Assembly (NCBI RefSeq): GCF_032062135.1
Contig: NC_092868.1
Location: 51,727,798 to 51,791,797, forward strand
Direction: 5' to 3'
DNA length: 64,000 bases
Source of the DNA: Pyxicephalus adspersus
Taxonomy: Eukaryota > Chordata > Amphibia > Anura > Pyxicephalidae
Shown: positions 36,331 through 47,022 of the stretch, in pieces
Position numbering within the stretch: position 1 is the first letter of the stretch
Layout of the letters: each line of letters begins with the position of its first letter
Notes under the pieces: generated by a model
Told to the model about the DNA's origin: nothing
Database searches by the model: none
What the model saw: only the letters and a program-made list of their open reading frames with translations
Program-made: the position numbers and the translations under genes

Positions 36331-36924
36331 ACCTGTCTCAAGCCAGAATCCCCCCCAATTTTACATTAAAACGATTTTGGGAAAGCACAGTGAAGGATTA
36401 TGGGAAATACTCTCCACACGGCAATCACAGCGGCAGAATTTTTCTTGTTTTTTGAATTGTTGGTGTTTTGAGTAGTTTTTTTTCAGGCTGGAAAGTAACC
36501 ATGACAATTGCATTAAACCAGAGACTGTCCCCCAAGGAAACTTTGCTACCTGCAGCGTGGCTCGGCAGCCCTCAAAGCGACTCACGCTTGTTATCGCTTT
36601 GTAGAGAGAGAGAGCGAAAGAGAGAATATAAAAGAAAATTGATTTGATATGTTCTATGAATTTCGATCACTCACTAGATTAGAAAGAAAGTAAATTAAAA
36701 AAAAAATGAAATGAGAAATAAAAATTCATCCGTGCGGAGGTACGCCGATGGGGCTGGGGGTGGATGCCATAGAGCGGAAGGGAAGCTAATTGAATGGAAG
36801 TCAGCCGGCTTGGTATAAAGGAATCCGGAATATAACAAATCTCCTGTGGAAGAAGCCTCCGATTGAAGCTTCTCCATCTCCAGGGTCAGGCACTAGTTTC
36901 AATGAGCAGGTGACATTTTAATTG

Positions 36925-37016
36925 GACCTGGATCAGATCCATTCCAGGTTTGCTGGATCACGCAGGTTATCTCATGATAGTCTATCTTCTCCAGTCTTGG
37001 AGAGCTTTATTAAATT
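36925..37016. mobile_element. MITE family F, half element
   Basis: AGATCCATTCCAGGTTTGCT, GGATCACGCAGG, TGATAGTCTATCTTCTCCAG and TTGGAGAGCTTTATTAAAT: the right half of the palindromic family seen whole at 52257-52469 and 61045-61230. It is immediately followed by a SINE. Confidence 0.75.
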
Positions 37017-37018
37017 AG

Positions 37019-37332
37019 ACAGCATGGTGGCTCAGTGGTTAGCACTCCAAGGTTTGAATCTTGGTCAGGACACTATCTGCATGGAGTTTGCAGGCTCTCC
37101 CTATGTTTGTGTGGGTTTCCCCCAGGTACTCCGGTTTTCCCCCACATTACAAAAACATTCAGTTAGGTTAATTGGCTTCCCCCAAAATTAACCTTAGACT
37201 GTATTAAAGACATATGACTATGGTAGGGACATTAGGTTGTGAGCTCCTTTGAAGGACAGTTAGTGACATGACTTGGGGTTTGTACTAAGCTGCAATATAT
37301 GATGGTGCTATATAAATACTGTGTAATAATAA
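37019..37332 (+). mobile_element. tRNA-derived SINE-like element
   Basis: AGCATGGTGGCTCAGTGGTT and AGCAC (A-box type), AAGGTTTGAATCTTGG (degraded B box), ATCTGCATGGAGTTTGCAGG, CATATGACTATGGTAGGGAC, and the tail GCTATATAAATACTGTGTAA with TAA units. Confidence 0.88.
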
Positions 37333-37984
37333 AATGGGTTCACCAACTTAGTGACAATAGGGGGCGATACTGATCACAAGCCTGAGCTGGCTTTAACCCC
37401 ACACAAAAGGGGAATGGAGGCACTTGTCATTTGCACTGCCATCCCAAAGGGGTGAGGCTGTGAAACCTGTTTGGGGGGGGGGGGGGGGAGTTCAGAGAAA
37501 AGCCTGAAGTGCCGCATTCAACTAAAATATTCATATAGTTCATAGGGTAATACATTTTTTTTTTTTTTTACAATACATATAGTGCAGTTGCCACAAAGCA
37601 TAGTAAGTTTTCCAAAAATACTATATCAGTAGCTATATGCTTTCCGGGTGTTCTCTCTTTCATTGAAACGCCATACTGACTTGTATGAACAAAGGAAGGG
37701 GGGTGGAGTCATCCCACTGACTTATATAGCTGTCTATACAAATTTCAACTTGAGCTACTGAACACTGTAATCAATAATTCTGGAAAATGGCAAACAAAGC
37801 CTCTATGCTAAAAACAAATGAAAAGATTGCATGTTTGACTTATTTGATCAATATTTTTAATATTGTGTCCTTTTTATTCCTTATTTAATGTACAGTACTA
37901 CGTAATATGTTAGTGCTATATAAATACTGTTTATTATTAATAATAATAAAAATCTACCAATCTAAATTGTCTACTTAGAGCATA
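37333..37984. other. Intronic stretch with homopolymers and a repeat tail
   Basis: Holds a G tract at about 37470-37489 and a T tract at about 37556-37569. 37885-37948 (TTATTTAATGTACAGTACTA, CGTAATATGTTAGTGCTATA) is an isolated reverse fragment of the family A/SINE shared tail. No exon. Confidence 0.5.
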
Positions 37985-38420
37985 GCCCATCCTTCGACTT
38001 TCAAAAAAGAAGCAAAGGACGCATTTAAAAACCTAATGAAGGTGAAAAGGGAGAAGCAATGGTTTCCCCCCCGTCGCACGAGAACAAAGCGCGATGCTCT
38101 TTGTGATCTCCGAAGGTTTTTCTGTAAATTACAGCATTAGATCAGCTCTGACCAAACAGCTTCGGTGTCCTTGTAATTTAAGGGGTGTCAAGAAAACCAT
38201 TAAATGGCACAGAGAGCGGGGGAGGGGGCGGCGTTTAATCCCTTGTTACCTTGTCATTTTCTTTTTAAAGTCTTCTCAGACACACAAACAGAATCTGGAG
38301 GATGTGTGAGAGCCATCAGATCACAGAGATCTGACAGCCGGGTGGAATGTTTTTATGCTTTGCATTGTATCTTCCATATGTTTGGTATTACATTGTATAC
38401 TTTTATAACTTTTAAATTCT
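37985..38420. other. Apparently unique intronic segment; candidate regulatory element
   Basis: Repeat-free, with GTCGCACGAGAACAAAGCGC, TTACAGCATTAGATCAGC and AACCATTAAATGGCAC. The two overlapping plus ORFs (38094-38309, 38204-38422) have no domain. Possible conserved non-coding element. Confidence 0.3.
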
Positions 38421-38479
38421 GACCCCAACCTTCTGTAAGAGGGGAGCACAGAATAGATTCATGGCTGATGTCTGTGTCT

Positions 38480-40260
38480 AAAGATGCCATTGGTCTTTTC
38501 TCAGTAGCTATAAACTATCAGGAGTATGTAGTGTATAGCACAGCTTATAGAGTATAGCAGTTAGGGATAAGTAAACTGCAACAAACAGAAAAACAGCAGT
38601 GCAGCAGTCACATTTGTAATAGATGAGGATTACAGGATGCAGGGGCCAGGACTATGTAATAAAGAACAAAGCAATAGTCAGGATAATGCAACATACAGCA
38701 CAACTTACACAGTGTACTGGTTATGAGTATGTATAGCACAGCAATTAGGATTAGATAACTAACAAGATAGAGTAAAGCATTCAGTAGTCACATGTGTAAT
38801 GTATGAGGATTACAGAGTGCAGGGGCCAGGACTATGTAACAAAGAACAAAGCAATAGTCAGGCAAATGTAACATACAGCACAACTTACACAGTGCACTGG
38901 TTATGAGTATGTACAGCACAGCAATTAGGGATAAGTAAAACATGCAGCAGTCTCATGTGTAATGTATGAGAATTGCAGAGTGCAGGGGTCAGGACTGTGT
39001 AATATACAACATAGAATTAGTCAGGACTATGTAACATACAGCACATCTTACACAGTGCCCTGGTTATGAGTATGTACAGCACAGCAATCAGGGATTTGTA
39101 AACTGTAACAATATAGAAAAACATGCAGCAGTCACATGTGTAATGTATGAGGATTGCAGAATGCAGGGGTCAGGACTGTGTATTATACAACATAGCAATA
39201 GTCAGGACTATGTAACATACAGCACAACTTACACAGAACACTGGTTATGAGTATGCACAGCAGTTAGGAATAGGTAACTAACAATATCAAAAAAAGAATT
39301 TACCAGTCACATGTATAATGTATGAGGATTACAAAGTGCAGGGGTCAGCACTATGTAATATACAACATAGCAATAGTCAGGGTTATGTAGTATGCAGCGC
39401 CACTTACATGTCATGAATATGCACAGTGTACAGAGTACAGCAGTTAGGAATAGGTAAAGTATAACACAGAATAAAGTATACAGCAGTCACTTATGTAATG
39501 TATGATGATTACAGAGTGCAGGGGTCAGGAATGTGTATAATACAACATAGCAATAGTCAGGACTATGTAACATACAGCACAATTTACTCAGTGTACAGGT
39601 AGTGAGTATGTACAGCACAGCAGTTAGGAATACGTAACCTACGTATATAGTCAAGAATTCATCTGTCACATATGTAATGTATGAGGATTACAGGGTGCAG
39701 GAATCAGGGTTGGATAATATAGAATATATCAAAAGTCAGGACAATATAACATTCAACACAATTTACACAATGCACAGCACAGCAGTTGGGAATAAGTAAA
39801 CTGAGATTTATATTAAATCCTGCAAACTATTATAATTATAACTATATAATGCAATCCAGGAGTCAGGTGTATGTAATGTACAACATAGTATGAGGTGTAA
39901 GCCTCAGGACTATGTAATATACAGCCAAGCATGAATCTCAAGAAGAAGGGCTATGTAATTTATAGCACAGCATGAGGCACAAACATTAGGACTGTATGAC
40001 ACAATTAACACAGTGCACTGGTATTAAGTATGTAATGTACAGCACAACATATAGAATACAGCAGTTAGATAAGGGTGTAGTAAAAGATGCCACAGTCAGC
40101 ATATAAAACAATTAGCTGTATAGTGGAGGGCTCAGGACTTTGCATGGTACAACATGGAGAAGAGTTCAAGGGTTAGGACCATGTAATGTACAACACAGGG
40201 TGTAACATATAGCACTAGCTATGAGTATGCCACGTACAACACAGTGTGTACAGAGAGTGC
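38480..40260. repeat. Satellite-like array, ~180-bp units
   Basis: The word TGCAGGGG(C/T)CAGGACT recurs at about 38641, 38821, 38984, 39165, 39340 and 39520, with a variant at 39699; spacings are 180, 163, 181, 175, 180 and 179 bp. Each unit also has AACATACAGCACAACTTACA, CAGTGCACTGGTTATGAGTA and GCAGTCACATGTGTAATGTA. Units decay after 39800 into shorter ATGTAATGTACAACA-type repeats. Confidence 0.92.
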
Positions 40261-40412
40261 AAAGGTAAGAAGTATACATGTACTGACAATTACATCTGTG
40301 GTCAGTGGGAGGGAGAATGTCCTTTATATTGCAGACAAGGAGTAAAAGGCCGACTGATGATGGGGTCAAAGGGAAGTATCCTACCCTTCAAATTGATGAT
40401 CAGTACAAATAA

Positions 40413-40790
40413 TAATGTAGCGCTGTACATTAAATAGGGGTTGCAAATGACAGACAGATACAGACAGTGACACAGGAGGAGGAGAGGACCCTGCCCTGAA
40501 CAATCTAGGAGGTAGGGGAAGTATCACACAATAGGAGGGGGGGTATGGAATGATGGGAAGTAGTGAGGGTTTTAAGAGACAGAAGATAGGTAGGTGACTT
40601 TTGGGTTTTAGGGGCTCTTTGGAATAAGCAGAAAGTAGGAGCAAGCTGAATATGACAAGGAAGTCCATTCCAGAGAGTCGGTGCAACTCTAGAAAAGTCT
40701 TAGAGTGGTGTGTGTGAGGAGGTTATGAGTGAGGAAGTCATTAATAGGTAATTGGAGGAGCGAAGAAAGTTGCATAGGGAAGAAAAGGGG
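40413..40790 (+). repeat. Interspersed repeat family A
   Basis: Starts within TAGCGCTGTACATTAAATAG, then GAGGAGAGGACCCTGCCCTG, CAATCTAGGAGGTAGGGGAA, ACACAATAGGAGG, AAGTCCATTCCAGAGAGTC and GAGGAAGTCATTAATAGG. Lacks the first ~35 bp of the family. Confidence 0.85.
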
Positions 40791-41570
40791 GCAAAAGAAA
40801 AACTGCACCACCTAGTGTGCATATTGTGGATAACAATTTACCAAACACCCACAAAAATACAGGCGATATAATGAAATATGCCCCTGATGGTGATCAGTAT
40901 AGATGTCCTCGTGGGACCCTTGTATTCAGAATTACCTAAGCATTGATCAATTTACACCAATATACAAGGAAACACTCACAACCCATCAATAAATAAAGCT
41001 AAAACCCCCTGAGGGAGAGTATGGGTTTTGGGGGAAGTAGTCAGCACCTTAATCTGTATTTGATCTATGAAGTCTCCTGGTTGGAGTCGCACTGTAGTCC
41101 AAAGTGAAGTAATTGACTCGAGGTGACAGGCGCACATTTAGCTCCATTGTAAACACAACTTCATTTTTCAATGTGCTCTATAATCAAGATGACAGCGTGC
41201 TGCAGGAACGGACTTTGTGTTTAAGCTTCCTTGATGTGATTCACCCAAAAAAAAAATCTTTAGTTTGACTGATGTTATTTTGTCTGCACCTATTTTGCCT
41301 TCCTGTATGAAACACTTTAGCGTTTCAAGTTCATTCTCCCGTTTCGGGGCACATTGTCTCCATTTAGGAAGTTTCCTTTAACATTGAGTGCAGAGGACAT
41401 GAGATGATGAATGATTCCCCTTAGCTATGTGAATGTGTAGCGGCTTGCCTGCTTCTGGTCTGTATTTCATACTACTTAGGATCGCAGCGCTCCATTGACG
41501 CCGATGTCAGGCAAGGTTATCATGGCCGATGTAGCTCTATGTGTTGGGGGAAATGAGGACAGAGATATTA
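40791..41570. other. Intronic stretch, no exon recognised
   Basis: 41080-41540 is free of recognised repeats and includes AAGTGAAGTAATTGACTCGA and ATCAAGATGACAGCGTGCTG, so it is a candidate conserved element. 40800-41040 resembles dispersed frog repeat text (CACCTAGTG, CCCTGAGGGAGAG). Confidence 0.35.
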
Positions 41571-41577
41571 ATATTAT

Positions 41578-41835
41578 TAATAAACAGGATTTATATAGCA
41601 CCAACATATTACGCAGCGCTGTACATTAAATAGGGGTTGCAAATAACAGATGAATACAGACAGGGACACAGGGTGAGGAGGGGACCCTGCCCCGAAGAGC
41701 TTACAATCTAGGAGGTGGGAGATGTAGCACACAATAGGAGGGGATATGGAATGGTGGGAAGTAGTGAGGGTATTAAGAGATAGAAGACGGGTAGGTGAGT
41801 TTGTAAAAATGGGTTTTTAGTGCTCTTTTATACAT
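41578..41835 (+). repeat. Interspersed repeat family A
   Basis: TAAACAGGATTTATATAGCA, ACGCAGCGCTGTACATTAAA, CCCTGCCCCGAAGAGCTTAC and GAAGACGGGTAGGTGAGTTT. Truncated on the right. Confidence 0.88.
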
Positions 41836-41854
41836 GGATGGTTTCATTTTAACA

Positions 41855-41960
41855 GGTCTATTTATAACTATTTTCACTCAAGATTCACCCAACGTTGATT
41901 AATTTTTTCTTTTTTAAATCCAATGTAAAAAATGTTTGATCCTTTGGTGAATCTCTCTCT
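41855..41960. mobile_element. Foldback MITE family E copy
   Basis: AACAGGTCTATTTATAACTA, TTTTCACTCAAGATTCACCC and AACGTT match the copies at 4325 and 23500. The right arm GTGAATCTCTCTC is weak. Confidence 0.5.
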
Positions 41961-42289
41961 CACTATGTCATCACCCAATATTATTGCTCTAGGACAGGAC
42001 CAAAGAACACCTTTTCCTTCTAATATAGGAGAGAAAATAATATAACCAATAGGAGAGCAGCTCATAGGATTTCTGGCAGGATCTAGACACAGCCTTTTCT
42101 GTGGGTTGAGCAGTGTCATCCCTGCCCTGTTGCTAGACTAGGTAACCCTTTACGCCGTCTGCATGCTCACAGCACGGGGTATTCTTGTTCTGTAGTCTCA
42201 GAACTAGGAGGGTAATAAGGCTCTTTGGATGACACAGGAAGTGTGAACAGGACAGCACTTCATTTTTGACATGTTCAATGGACTTAGAG
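41961..42289. other. Intronic stretch, nothing recognised
   Basis: No exon or RNA gene. Short minus ORFs only. Confidence 0.4.
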
Positions 42290-42440
42290 CCCCACTGCTG
42301 GACTCAGCCAGCAGTGGGGCCCCCGTGCAGAACTGACTAGGGGCCCTTACGAAACTGACTTGGGACTCTTTTGGGGGCACCAATTGGCTAAGGAGACCTT
42401 TGTGCAGCAGCAAACTTTGCACCTCCCTAAATCCGCCAAT
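42290..42440 (+). repeat. Interspersed repeat family D
   Basis: CAGCAGTGGGGCCCCCGTGC, AGAACTGACTAGGGGCCC and GCAAACTTTGCACCTCCCTA follow the family order. Confidence 0.75.
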
Positions 42441-43482
42441 GCCTTTACCTATTGAAGTCTCTCCCAGCGGTATGTCATTTCTCTTTATTTTTTGAGATGA
42501 TCACATGATGGACTGGACTTTGGTCTTTTCCCATTGGTGGCCAATCATCCATAGGCTTGCAGGGCTACATGCTCAGTGGGCGGGGCTATGACACCCTGCA
42601 CTCCAATCTTCTCCTCCCAGTGATTATGGGTTTCATTCAACTCATAAAACTGAGGACATCTTGTGGCAAATACAGGTAGTGCAGTTAACAATTTTGAATT
42701 AAAATCATGTTTTACAAAAAAAAAATTCCAGGGGGGCGTTTAAAATACAAGTTGGACTTTAATTAGGTAAATAGAGAGACCTAGCATACAAATGACAGCT
42801 TCATTGCTGCGTGACAGGTACACTTAATTTTTTTTATTGCTGAATCTTTAATGAGCTGGCTCTGAGTACAGAAGTCATTACAAACCTGCAATAAAGCGAT
42901 GTGACTTTGTTCTTCGTTCAGACTTTCCAGCTACCGCAGGCCTGCTCTATGTCATCCAAAACTCTGCTAGTCCTCCCTCCATCTTGTGCCAAGAAGGAAA
43001 ACTATACGACGGCTTCTTTGGCAGCAGATATATTGTCTTGTTCTACTCAGAGATTTTTTTTAACTTTGGCAGCCGCGTAGGTTTTTTTTTTCAGTACAAA
43101 TAAATGTCAGCTGATGCTTATTTTGGGGGGATTGGAGGCAGAGATGGAAAAGTGATTACTGCTAAGAACACATGAGAAGAAATAAAGTCGGAGCCAAATA
43201 ATCAGACGGCAGCGGCTGGCTGGTAATAAAACCTGCGGAATGGGGTGATGGTGTGGCCCCTTGTTGGGTCCTATTGAAAGGGATCTCCGTGTGCAATAAA
43301 TGCCATAATAATACTCAATAGAGAGAAAAGTGCAAAATGCTCCATAGCAGTCTAAAAATCAGCGCACCCTTGCCCTGCCTTGCACAACCAAGAGGACCTT
43401 AAGAAGAAATAACACCACATTGCACAATGCGTGATATGCACGTTTTCATTATGCAGTCCAGTATGTAGTGGAAGACAGCACC
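42441..43482. other. Intronic stretch, no exon recognised
   Basis: 42760-43230 looks unique; the rest shows generic repeat-like text. No EMI- or EGF-type cysteine pattern next to splice sites. Confidence 0.35.
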
Positions 43483-43565
43483 GGTGTACAGGTTTGCTGG
43501 ATCACCCAGATTTATCCATGGTAGCTTTTCTTCTCTAGTCTTGGAGAGCTTTAATAAATCAGACC
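43483..43565. mobile_element. MITE family F, half element
   Basis: CAGGTTTGCTGGATCACCCA, ATCCATGGTAGC and GTCTTGGAGAGCTTTAATAA. A second, shorter fragment with the same right end lies at about 43895-43950. Confidence 0.7.
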
Positions 43566-43889
43566 CAATTTATTGCATTTAGGCAATTAGAAATTTCTGT
43601 ACCCACACCCCCATATCTATAAGTTCCACTATACCAAAGTTAGGATCTTTTGATCGGGTCTGGGTACAGGATTACCCCTTGTCTCCTTGATGGCGGCCAA
43701 GAAATGGCACCGCATTACACAAAGTGCGGTATGCACATATTCTTGCAATGCCTATATATGAATGAGCCGGCTGCAACTGTTTGACAAGCTTGGTGGTAGC
43801 GGATTAGTCATGCTCAATCCAATATGGCGGCCCACATGACCGTGCTTCTTTCCATCAGATATCCACATCCATTTGGCACATAGAGCAAT

Positions 43890-43952
43890 GGAAATAAATC
43901 ATGATAGTCAATCTTCTTCAGTCTTGGAGAGCTTTATTAAATCAGACCCAAT
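43890..43952. mobile_element. MITE family F, fragment
   Basis: TCATGATAGTCAATCTTCTT, CAGTCTTGGAGAGCTTTATT and AAATCAGACCC. The first 40 bp of the half element is absent. Confidence 0.65.
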
Positions 43953-44560
43953 GTGTTGCATGCAGGCAATCAGAAATTTCTGGGTCTCATTAGGGTCTCC
44001 CTGTGATGGCGGCCCTGGGTGCATTAATGCACCAGCGCAGCTCTTTTATTTCAAATGGGCTGGCAGCACAGCTCTAATTCAATCACTTGTCATTCATTCT
44101 TTGTTACGTTTCAGTGCTGCTGATCTCCTGCAGCTTCCTTGCAGACCCTCTCTGCCTATATGCACCGCAACTCTGATTGCATGGCATCAGGGTGGGTTTT
44201 CTGCTGGTAACAACACAGAAACATGGCTGAATAATGCGTGCTATTGGCCACAGAAGCCTGATAGAGTGACAACACAGGGACACAAATGAGAGACAGGAGC
44301 AGAGTGTTGTCACCCTGTAACAGGAAGTGCCTGAGCAAGAAGCTTCATGGCAGGATTACCTGGAATTAAATGAGAGCAGCCCCTCCTATAGATAATCCAT
44401 TGACTAACGCATCGCACCAATGTGGATAATCATGGGATCTATTACTCAGAAGCTTCTCCGGTCCCAGTGGCAACCATCATTCTCCCATGCAGCTACAGAT
44501 CATTTAAAGAGGAGCAGCAGTCAGACCGAGGGCCAAAAAGCATGCGGCCTGAAAATCCCA
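43953..44560. other. Intronic stretch with repeat-like text
   Basis: 44200-44340 (GAGCAGAGTGTTGTCACCCT, AACAGGAAGTGCCTGAGC) resembles text at 9380-9415 in form and is probably repeat-derived. Plus ORF 43873-44289 starts in the MITE and is not a gene. Confidence 0.4.
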
Positions 44561-44639
44561 TCATAAAGATGTGGTTTGTAGCGGATGGCGAGAGGCAGAA
44601 CACGACGGCTGATAAGGAAAAAAAAAAAGTTTTCATTTC

Positions 44640-44985
44640 ATATTTTATCAGAAGAGAAAGATACATGGTGAGCGCTTTCTTCCCAATACGCATCAAAGTA
44701 AACAGATGATTTGTATTCTATACGCATGCCCCAGATATTTGCGATCAAATTGTTACTTTTGCATGAAATTAAATTTGTCATCAGCGCTGTTTGTTAGAGG
44801 AACCTTTAAATGGCGAGAATTATTGGGAGAAACTCAGATTTAATTAACAAGAAGATCGTTATTATAAATACTGAAATCCCTGGGGGTCCATTTACAGATT
44901 TACATTGCGGGTGCTAAATTATAGGGGCCATTTAGATCTATGGGCTGGGTGATGCATGGTATATTGCATGTTAATGTGTGTTGAA
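44640..44985 (+). repeat. Left arm of a long inverted repeat
   Basis: Landmarks: CCCAATACGCATCAAAGTAA (44682), TATTCTATACGCATGC (44714), TTGCATGAAATTAAATTTGT (44759), CATCAGCGCTGTTTG, AGGAACCTTTAAA, GGGTGCTAAATTATAGGGGC (44909) and GCATGGTATATTGCATG. Each has its reverse-complement counterpart in the right arm at 46150-46510, in mirrored order and at nearly the same spacing. AT-rich, with several TAAT/ATTA words. The ORF 44422-44709 overlapping its start has no recognised domain. Confidence 0.85.
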
Positions 44986-45351
44986 ATAAAGTTTGGCTTT
45001 GAAAGTAAGTGAGCAAGCAAATCTTATTGGGACAGGTGATGAAGAAAACATACTCACCTGTCTGATCACTGCCTCTATCTGTCCAAAAACACCTTGATAG
45101 GGATCACATGCTGGCTTCTCCTGCGGCTGCACACTTGCATGGGAGTTGCATCGTTTTGTCCCCGGATTGAGACCAGGTAAATGCTATTATGTTATGGTTA
45201 TGTCATGGTAAAAGGGACATTCCCTGTCCCCTTCTGCAATAATGAACCTGCCTGGTTGCAATCTAGTTAATTTTTGGGTTTAGTTCCACATTTCATGCAT
45301 CTATTTTGTGCCCAGTTCCACTTTCAGCTGTGCCACCTATTTTCCAAGGAT

Positions 45352-45540
45352 AAATTCTGGGGGAGCCAAATAATCTAACTGAATATTTTTGGAGGTGAGG
45401 AGGAAACCAGAGTGTCCCAGGAGGAAACCCCTCAGGAATGCAGGGAGAACATGCAAACTCCTTGCATATAAAACACTGGCCAGGATTTAAACCCAGGACC
45501 TAATGCTGCAGAGGTGAGGGTGCAAGTCAGCCATCCTGAC
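45352..45540 (-). mobile_element. Diverged SINE-like element
   Basis: Reverse copy: GAGCCAAATAATCTAACTGA, TGTTGGAG-like TTTTTGGAGGTGAGGAGGAA, GGGAGAACATGCAAACTCC and TTTAAACCCAGGACCTAATG. More diverged than the other copies. It lies in the loop of the inverted repeat. Confidence 0.65.
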
Positions 45541-45614
45541 CTTTTTTTTTCAACCCATCACCATGCCCTGCAGCATGCCCAAAGAATGTCTTGGCACATG
45601 GTGCCCAATGCACT

Positions 45615-45966
45615 AAGGCTACGTACACATGGCAGAGGATTCTGATCTGATAATTCCATCAGGGCTAGTATTGGACAAGAATCTGGCCTGTGTACATCGC
45701 TTGTTGTTTGTCACTCACAGATTCATCCTGGCTGATCCACAAATGACGAACGATCATAATGGAAGTGAAGGGGAGAGAGCACAGCAGGGTGCTGCACTGA
45801 CATAATGGAAGTGAAGGGAAGAGAGCACAGTGGGGTGCTGCAATGACATACTGGAAGTGAAGGGGAGAGAGCACAGTGGGGTACCGCTCCGTCGTTCTTT
45901 TTGTCCTTGGAAAGGATCGTGAAAGATCCTTTCCAAGGACAATTATTGCATGTGTGTACCCAGCAT
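45615..45966. mobile_element. Foldback MITE with internal 46-bp tandem repeats
   Basis: The left end GGCTACGTACACATGGCAGA and the right end TGCATGTGTGTACCCAGC form inverted termini resembling those of the piggyBac-like MITE at 16171, but no TTAA flanks are present. The interior has three copies of a 46-bp unit (CATAATGGAAGTGAAGGGGA, GAGAGCACAG, TGGGGTGCTGC) at 45756-45890, then a hairpin of TCCTTGGAAAGGATC and GATCCTTTCCAAGGA (45902-45940). Confidence 0.65.
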
Positions 45967-45974
45967 TAGGCAAT

Positions 45975-46150
45975 GGACCTGTGTTGTGAGTTCAGTGGCT
46001 AGCCCTCTCACCTCTGCAGCAATGCATCCTAATGCATGTTTGCATGCACTCCCCCCTTTGCTGTGGATTACCTCCGGGCATCCAGTTTCACCCCACACCT
46101 CCAAATCTATGCAGTTAGGTTTATTGGCTCCCCCCAGGCCATAGCTACCC
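45975..46150 (+). mobile_element. Diverged SINE-like element
   Basis: GAGTTCAGTGGCTAGCCCTC (A-box position), ACCTCCGGGCATCCAGTTTC, CTCCAAATCTATGCAGTTAG and GTTTATTGGCTCCCCCCAGG follow the SINE order with many substitutions. Confidence 0.55.
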
Positions 46151-46510
46151 TAGAATTGCAATGCCAGCTATCATGCGACATACCATATACCACCCACTCT
46201 CATAGATCCCATGGCCCCTAAAAAATGAGCACCCCCAATGCAAACCTCTAAACAGCCCACTCGGGGGTTTCAGTTTTTTAAAATAATGACCTTTTCTTTA
46301 ATTGATTCCAAATTCCTATTAATTCCCATAATTTTATAGGTCCGATAAAGGTTCCTGCGCCAACAGACGCTGATGACAAATTTAATTTCATGCAAAGGTA
46401 ACAAATCGATTGCGAATATCTGCTGCATGCGTATAGAATATAAATCATCTATTTACTTTGATGCGTATTGGGAGAAAAGACTTAGTTGTTTCACCGTGTA
46501 ACTTATAAAA
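46150..46510 (-). repeat. Right arm of a long inverted repeat
   Basis: Reverse-complement counterpart of 44640-44985: GACAAATTTAATTTCATGCA (46375), GCATGCGTATAGAATATAAA (46425), TTACTTTGATGCGTATTGGG (46453), AGGTTCCT (46348), GCCCCTAAAAAATGAGCACC (46214). Pairing remains recognisable over roughly 300 bp, with small insertions and point differences. Confidence 0.85.
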
Positions 46511-46861
46511 CAAAAAATGATTCTTTTTTTTTTATGCAGCATTGGCAGCCCATTTATTTTCTATGGGGTTGCATTATTGCAATGCATGATAGCATGCAAC
46601 GTAATGTATTATGTAGATCTGAATGAGCCCTAAAAGTCAGGGCAATAAAAAAATAATAAATCCATTCATTTATGTTTTATCTGTTGAAAGACTTAACAGG
46701 TAAAGGAAAATGCACTCGGACTTTAAGGTTGTAGTGTGACAACGTGCTGCATTTCTTGCGGAATGACTGGTGTCAGCACTTCCCGGTTGTCCTTCACTAA
46801 ACTAGAGACCCCCTCCCTTGTCCTCATCTCCATTATCAGTCTAATCACAGTCTACTTATCC
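46511..46861. other. Intronic stretch, nothing recognised
   Basis: Immediately right of the inverted repeat. A T tract at 46523-46534 may still mirror the A tract at 44619-44630. No exon. Confidence 0.4.
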
Positions 46862-47022
46862 TAAAGTTCCACAATAAGAACTAGATTGTAAGCTCTTCTG
46901 GGCAGGGTCCTCTCCTCCTCCTGTGTCACTCGCTGTGTCTGTCTGTTTGTCACTTGCAACCTATATTTTATGTACAGCACTACGTAATATGTTGGCGCTA
47001 AATAAATACTGTAAAATTATAA
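46862..47022 (-). repeat. Interspersed repeat family A, reverse fragment
   Basis: AGATTGTAAGCTCTTCTGGG, CAGGGTCCTCTCCTCCTCCT, GTGTCTGTCTGTTTGTCA and CAGCACTACGTAATATGTTG: reverse complement of the family A 5' part. Confidence 0.88.

Noticed and set aside
38480..40260. Regularly spaced repeats suggestive of a CRISPR array
   Set aside because: Whole ~180-bp units are repeated with no unique spacers, in a vertebrate intron.
44105..44290. Exon-like start after GTTACGTTTCAG with several Cys codons
   Set aside because: Cysteine spacing does not fit EMI or EGF, the phase is wrong, and the segment looks repeat-derived.
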